This document shows, one piece after another, positions 29,342-32,813 of a DNA stretch of 32,813 bases. The position numbers and the translations under genes were made by a program. A model generated the notes under the pieces. That model searched no databases. It saw nothing but the letters and a program-made list of their open reading frames with translations, and was not told the DNA's origin. Origin of the DNA: Bacillota bacterium (GTDB lineage: Bacteria > Bacillota > Clostridia > Peptostreptococcales > Acidaminobacteraceae); NCBI GenBank assembly GCA_030529605.1, contig JAUMWO010000006.1, forward strand, positions 1 through 32,813, in the 5' to 3' direction. Positions within the stretch are counted from its first letter, which is position 1. The number at the start of each line of letters is the position of its first letter.

Positions 29342-30051
29342 AGCTGATATCCTCGCGGTGTGACCATCCTGCCGTCGATCAATTTGGTCGCACGGTTTCC
29401 GATCAGAACGATCGACGTCATTCCGACTTTGGTCACGTCGAGGGTGGAAAGCGTCGCGATCTCGTAGCGCTCTTCCTCGCGTCCGGCATCATGCACCGCC
29501 GCACAGATCAAATCGCCTTGAATCCCGCGCACGGTCTCAAGCGTCTCCGCCAAATAATCCGGTCTGCCGTTGCTTCGCGGATTGTAGATCGCCATAGCAA
29601 AATCCGCTTCGGCGGCACAGCGCACCCGCTTTTGGATCAACTCGTACGGAGTCAGCAAGTCGGAGAGCGAGATGTGACAAAAGTCGTGCATCAGCGGTGC
29701 GCCGACGACGGATGCCGCGGCGCAGGATGCCGTGACACCGGGGATCACGACGATCTCATCCGCACCGTCGCTAAGTTCGTAGATCAGCCCGGCCATGCCA
29801 TATACGCCCGCATCGCCGCTGGAAATCACCGCGACGCGGTTGCCCTTTCTGGAACTCTCGATCGCCGCCTTGCAGCGATCCACTTCGCGGCGCATGCCGT
29901 TTTGAATGACTTCGCGGTCTCCGATCAGCGGCAAAATCAGGTCGATGTATGTCTTATAACCGACGATCACTTGAGAATCTTGAATCGCTGCTTCCGCTGC
30001 AGCCGTCATATTTGCTCGGTTTCCGGGACCGATACCCACTACATAAATCAT
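29338..30051 (-). CDS. cbiH: Precorrin-3B / cobalt-factor III C17-methyltransferase
   Basis: A 237-residue tetrapyrrole methylase. Adds the C17 methyl from S-adenosylmethionine and contracts the corrin ring. VVGIGPGNRANMT is the N-terminal methylase signature. VAVISSGDAGVYGMAGL is the second signature, and FAMAIYNPRSNGRPDY and GNRATKLIDGRMVTPRGY match CbiH/CobJ. Length is normal for a single-domain CbiH. The start follows GAGGAT closely. It overlaps cbiJ by 4 bases. A 192-base spacer separates it from cbiG. Confidence 0.95.
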   Translation of the reverse strand: MIYVVGIGPGNRANMTAAAEAAIQDSQVIVGYKTYIDLILPLIGDREVIQNGMRREVDRCKAAIESSRKGNRVAVISSGDAGVYGMAGLIYELSDGADEIVVIPGVTASCAAASVVGAPLMHDFCHISLSDLLTPYELIQKRVRCAAEADFAMAIYNPRSNGRPDYLAETLETVRGIQGDLICAAVHDAGREEERYEIATLSTLDVTKVGMTSIVLIGNRATKLIDGRMVTPRGYQL

Positions 30052-30243
30052 ATATCCTCACAATCTGTTTGTTCAAAGTGGAAGCCGTATCGACTCCACG
30101 CAACCCGGCATCCGAGTCAAAAGATGAGTCAAGCGGCGCGAAATCCATATGGGACGCCAAGCGACCTAGGCATAAGTCGAGCCCCGGGCGCTCGCCGTCT
30201 CGCCGCCCTGAGGAAGGCTGGAACCCTTCGGCAAAATCGAGTA
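30052..30243. other. Spacer between cbiG and cbiH
   Basis: Unusually long for this tight operon. It holds the cbiH ribosome binding site but no recognisable gene, clear terminator or promoter. A minus-strand frame stays open across it but has no ribosome binding site or family resemblance. Confidence 0.4.
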
Positions 30244-31254
30244 TCAGCGCGACGGGTCGTGCGGTCCCATGCGCATCGAGCGGTCGATCGCGGCACAAAA
30301 GGTGCAGCCGTTTCCCTTGCGGACCTCCGTCAGGAGCCGACCCCCTCCGGAACCGGCGGCTGCGCTCGCCCCGGCGACGGACGCCACCCCCGTCACCGAC
30401 TTGACAAAATCCGAAGCCGGCGCCACCGCCTCATACTCCTGCAGCTCCTCCGCAGCAAAAAACCTCACCGCGACCCCCAGCGCCTTCGCCGCTTCCAACA
30501 CCGCCGGCTCGTCTGCCTTGAGGTCGATGCTGTTCAGCGAGGCAATCGTCTCCGGCAGGATCCGATGATCCGCCAAAAACGCGTCCAACTCCCGGCGGTA
30601 CTTCTCCGGCGGCGTGTCCCGCTTGCATCCCGTGCCGATGTGCACGATCCGGATCTCCGGCACCGGCGCACCCGCCGGGCGGTTCGCGATCGCACTGTTG
30701 ATCTCCTTGATGCGCAAGCGGTTGGGCTCGAGCGGGATCCCGTAATGAGACAGGATCTGCTCGGCGTTGATGGCGCCTCGCACGTCCGTCGCCGTGGTGA
30801 TGACATCACGTGCGCGGTAGCCCCGCGCACGGAGCGCAGCCGCCAGACGAATCGCGCGGTCGTTGGCACCCCCGCCGTGACCCGACAACACCGAGATCAC
30901 ATGGTGGGCATGGTCGTCCAGCACCAGCACCGCCGGGTCGCTGTATTTGTCGCCGACAAAGGGCGCGATCAAGCGAACGGCGATACCGAGCGCACCGAGG
31001 AAGATGAGGGTGCGGTCTCCACCTGCTGCATCGAAGGAATCGCGCACGGCATCGCGGCGTTCGGCGCGGGATGCGGATCGCCGCACAATCCGGATCGATT
31101 CCGGATCGCGCGGGATCGCATCATCGGACGGAGTACAGGAGGAAGCCGCTTCGAGTCCCCCCTCGATTCCGCAGTCTTCGCCGATCACCGCTCGAATCTC
31201 TTGGGCGAGGGCATCCCCACGATCGGTAAAGCTTAAAATCGTCACCCGGCTCAT
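30244..31254 (-). CDS. cbiG: Cobalt-precorrin-5A hydrolase
   Basis: A 336-residue enzyme. Opens the delta-lactone of cobalt-precorrin-5A, releasing acetaldehyde, in the anaerobic pathway. The N-terminal domain has FLGALGIAVRLIAPFVGDKYSDPAVLVLDD and LSGHGGGANDRAIRLA; the C-terminal domain has IVHIGTGCKRDTP and SIDLKADEPAVLEAAKALG with LLTEVRKGNGCTFCAAID. ATG 31254 lies 7 bases after the cbiF stop; in-frame Met codons further upstream lie inside cbiF. The gene is visibly more GC-rich than its neighbours. An Ala/Gly-rich stretch (VAGASAAAGSGGG) sits near the C-terminus. Confidence 0.93.
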   Translation of the reverse strand: MSRVTILSFTDRGDALAQEIRAVIGEDCGIEGGLEAASSCTPSDDAIPRDPESIRIVRRSASRAERRDAVRDSFDAAGGDRTLIFLGALGIAVRLIAPFVGDKYSDPAVLVLDDHAHHVISVLSGHGGGANDRAIRLAAALRARGYRARDVITTATDVRGAINAEQILSHYGIPLEPNRLRIKEINSAIANRPAGAPVPEIRIVHIGTGCKRDTPPEKYRRELDAFLADHRILPETIASLNSIDLKADEPAVLEAAKALGVAVRFFAAEELQEYEAVAPASDFVKSVTGVASVAGASAAAGSGGGRLLTEVRKGNGCTFCAAIDRSMRMGPHDPSR

Positions 31255-31261
31255 CGCGATC

Positions 31262-32029
31262 CTACTCTTTCGCGACGGCGCGGCGATAACCATGCGTGAA
31301 ATGCTTGTCGTATAATTTCGAAAAATTATATTCATCGCCGAGCGAACGTCCCACGAGGATCAGCGCATGCTTGCGGATCTTTGCTTCCTTGGTTTTGTGC
31401 GCGATGTCCTCCAACGTGCCTCGGACAATTTTTTCGTCCTCCCAGGTCGCGCGATAGATCACGGCAGCCGGTGTATCGGCCGGATAGCCGCCTGCGCGGA
31501 GCTCCGCTACCACATCCTCGATCCGATCCGCCGATAAGAAGATGCACATCGAGGTCTGATGCGCCGCAAAGCTTCGTATCGACTCCTTTTCCGGCACCGG
31601 GGTGCGTCCGGCGATGCGGGTGATGATGACGGACTGCGAGATCTCCGGGACCGTATACTCGAGCGACAGACGCGATGCCGCGCCGAGGAAGGAACTGACT
31701 CCCGCAACCAGTTCATAAGGCACATCATGCCGACTCAGCTCCTCGATCTGCTCGCGGATCGATCCATAGATCGAGAAATCCCCGGTCTGCAGACGCACGA
31801 CCCTTTGACCGGTGAAATGCCCTTCGGTCATGATGTCGACCATGCGGTCGAGGTCGAGCTCCGCGGAGTCATAGATTTTGCACTGCGGGCTGCAATATTC
31901 GAGCAATTTGGGATTGACGAGAGAACCGGCGTAGATCACGATGTCCGCCTGCTCCAACGCTTTTGCTCCTTTCACGGTGATGAGCTCCGGATCTCCGGGC
32001 CCCGCACCGACAAACACAATCGGGTACAT
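31262..32029 (-). CDS. cbiF: Precorrin-4 / cobalt-precorrin-4 C11-methyltransferase
   Basis: A 255-residue S-adenosylmethionine-dependent tetrapyrrole methylase. [20 protein letters not shown] and [14 protein letters not shown] mark the N-terminus; [18 protein letters not shown] and [17 protein letters not shown] are the CbiF/CobM core; [20 protein letters not shown] and [10 protein letters not shown] close the domain. It methylates C11 after cbiH has contracted the ring. The start follows AGGAGG by 3 bases, and it lies 21 bases after cbiL. Confidence 0.96.
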   Translation of the reverse strand: MYPIVFVGAGPGDPELITVKGAKALEQADIVIYAGSLVNPKLLEYCSPQCKIYDSAELDLDRMVDIMTEGHFTGQRVVRLQTGDFSIYGSIREQIEELSRHDVPYELVAGVSSFLGAASRLSLEYTVPEISQSVIITRIAGRTPVPEKESIRSFAAHQTSMCIFLSADRIEDVVAELRAGGYPADTPAAVIYRATWEDEKIVRGTLEDIAHKTKEAKIRKHALILVGRSLGDEYNFSKLYDKHFTHGYRRAVAKE

Positions 32030-32050
32030 AATCCTCCTATCGATCGGTGT

Positions 32051-32779
32051 CTACCGATCCACGCGCCGATGCTTCGGGCGCACCAAAATCGTTGTAAAAT
32101 ATGAGATTTCGTCCGCGCGATATGTGCGCAGCGGAGCGGTGATCTCATCCGCCTTTCCAAAATTGCTCGAAACCACGGCGCAATCGAGCATGCCGCATTC
32201 GTCGATCACAGCGCGAATCGCCTCGAAATTGCGATACGCCTTCATCAGTACCAGCGCCGAATCCTCCCGGAGCAATGCACGCACCCGCTCCTCCGCATTC
32301 TCTGCCGTACAAGGGAATACAACCAGCGGTTCATCCCCCTCGACCAGCGAATGCTCCACCGCACTCGCGATAGCCGTAAATGAAGTGATGCCGGGGATGG
32401 TGACGCTTTCGACCGTCGGCGACACGAGATGAATCCGGCGCAGCAGATAGACATAGGTGGAGTACACCATCGGGTCTCCCAGAGTCAGGAATCCGACGCG
32501 CTTTCCCTCCTCCATCATGGAGACGATCTCGCGCGCGATGACTGCGAGTTGCTCATCGCGGCGGGTAACATCCTTAGTCATCGGAAAATGACGCGACGCG
32601 ACCGTCGTGTGCGGTTGCACATAGGATTCCGCGATGAGGTAGGCTTCGCTCTTTCCTTCCGAATTCCCCGACGGCACCACCAAGACATCGAGCGATTCGA
32701 TCGCGCGGATCGCCTTGAGGGTCAGAAGCTCCGGATCCCCCGGCCCGACGCCGATTCCATAAAATACGCCACGGCTCAT
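32051..32779 (-). CDS. cbiL: Precorrin-2 / cobalt-factor II C20-methyltransferase
   Basis: A 242-residue S-adenosylmethionine-dependent methylase acting early in the corrin branch, on C20. YGIGVGPGDPELLTLKAIRA is the N-terminal signature; VGFLTLGDPMVYSTYVYL and VTIPGITSFTAIASA are the CbiL/CobI core. The start follows TAGGAGG by 6 bases. It is the first cbi gene visible. Only 34 bases of upstream sequence remain, so the operon promoter, any cobalamin riboswitch and other cbi genes would lie beyond the window. Confidence 0.96.
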   Translation of the reverse strand: MSRGVFYGIGVGPGDPELLTLKAIRAIESLDVLVVPSGNSEGKSEAYLIAESYVQPHTTVASRHFPMTKDVTRRDEQLAVIAREIVSMMEEGKRVGFLTLGDPMVYSTYVYLLRRIHLVSPTVESVTIPGITSFTAIASAVEHSLVEGDEPLVVFPCTAENAEERVRALLREDSALVLMKAYRNFEAIRAVIDECGMLDCAVVSSNFGKADEITAPLRTYRADEISYFTTILVRPKHRRVDR

Positions 32780-32813
32780 TGAGAACCTCCTAAGTATTGA
32801 AACCGGACAATCT

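Noticed and set aside
29954-30298. Small minus-strand open frame spanning the cbiG-cbiH spacer
   Set aside because: It overlaps both flanking genes in another frame, has no ribosome binding site and no recognisable sequence.
32780-32813. Cobalamin riboswitch upstream of cbiL
   Set aside because: Only 34 bases remain before the window edge; nothing beyond the ribosome binding site can be seen.

Overview
The window looks like chromosomal DNA of an anaerobic, Gram-positive Firmicute (Clostridia/Tissierellia-like). This is inferred, not tested. The evidence is strong AGGAGG-type ribosome binding sites, extended -10 promoters, a cggR-gap-pgk-tpiA-gpmI-eno operon, LPXTG-anchored surface proteins, an LTA-synthase-like enzyme, a hybrid-cluster protein and the anaerobic (cbi) branch of cobalamin synthesis. 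Base composition is moderate to fairly GC-rich. No tRNA, rRNA, insertion sequence, phage gene or CRISPR array was seen.

Layout. 1-1032 (-): truncated membrane protein resembling bacteriocin-associated (putative immunity) proteins. 1167-4490 (-): LTA-synthase-like phosphoglycerol transferase directly behind a CyuA/YhaM-type L-cysteine desulfidase. 4617-7949 (+): 5-formyltetrahydrofolate cyclo-ligase, then a five-domain GAF-GGDEF-PAS-GGDEF-EAL cyclic-di-GMP protein, divergent from the previous block. 7972-8793 (-): Cof-type HAD phosphatase. 8857-18240 (-): two very large paralogous LPITG-anchored adhesins. The first is intact (1632 aa); the second is split into two reading frames by a small indel near 16800. 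18476-20119 (+): hcp, with a CRP/FNR-type palindrome at about -41.5. 20270-20743 (-): GNAT acetyltransferase. 20953-28038 (-): the glycolytic operon from cggR to eno. 28409-32779 (-): cobalamin genes cbiL-cbiF-cbiG-cbiH-cbiJ; the operon promoter lies beyond the right edge.

How the genes fit together. The six-gene block from CggR to enolase converts glyceraldehyde-3-phosphate to phosphoenolpyruvate under a sugar-phosphate-responsive repressor. An internal hairpin terminator after gap probably reduces expression of the distal genes. The five cbi products catalyse consecutive or near-consecutive corrin-ring steps, from cobalt-precorrin-2 methylation to precorrin-6A reduction; cbiC, cbiD, cbiE and cbiT are not in the window. 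The two adhesins share a signal peptide, collagen-binding-like repeats, SpaA/Cna-B domains, a Pro/Thr linker, a short Ig-like module and an LPITG anchor. No sortase is encoded nearby.

No wholly new multi-gene system is evident. The points most worth a second look are: the frameshifted adhesin and its 5' leader; a GAPDH in the Firmicute operon that resembles the trypanosome-glycosome type and has lost its NAD-selecting Asp; a CGCSCSC insertion in phosphoglycerate mutase; a Ser/Ala-rich insertion in CbiJ; a perfect 13-bp UUCG hairpin inside the first coding region; and the repeat-rich cggR leader.
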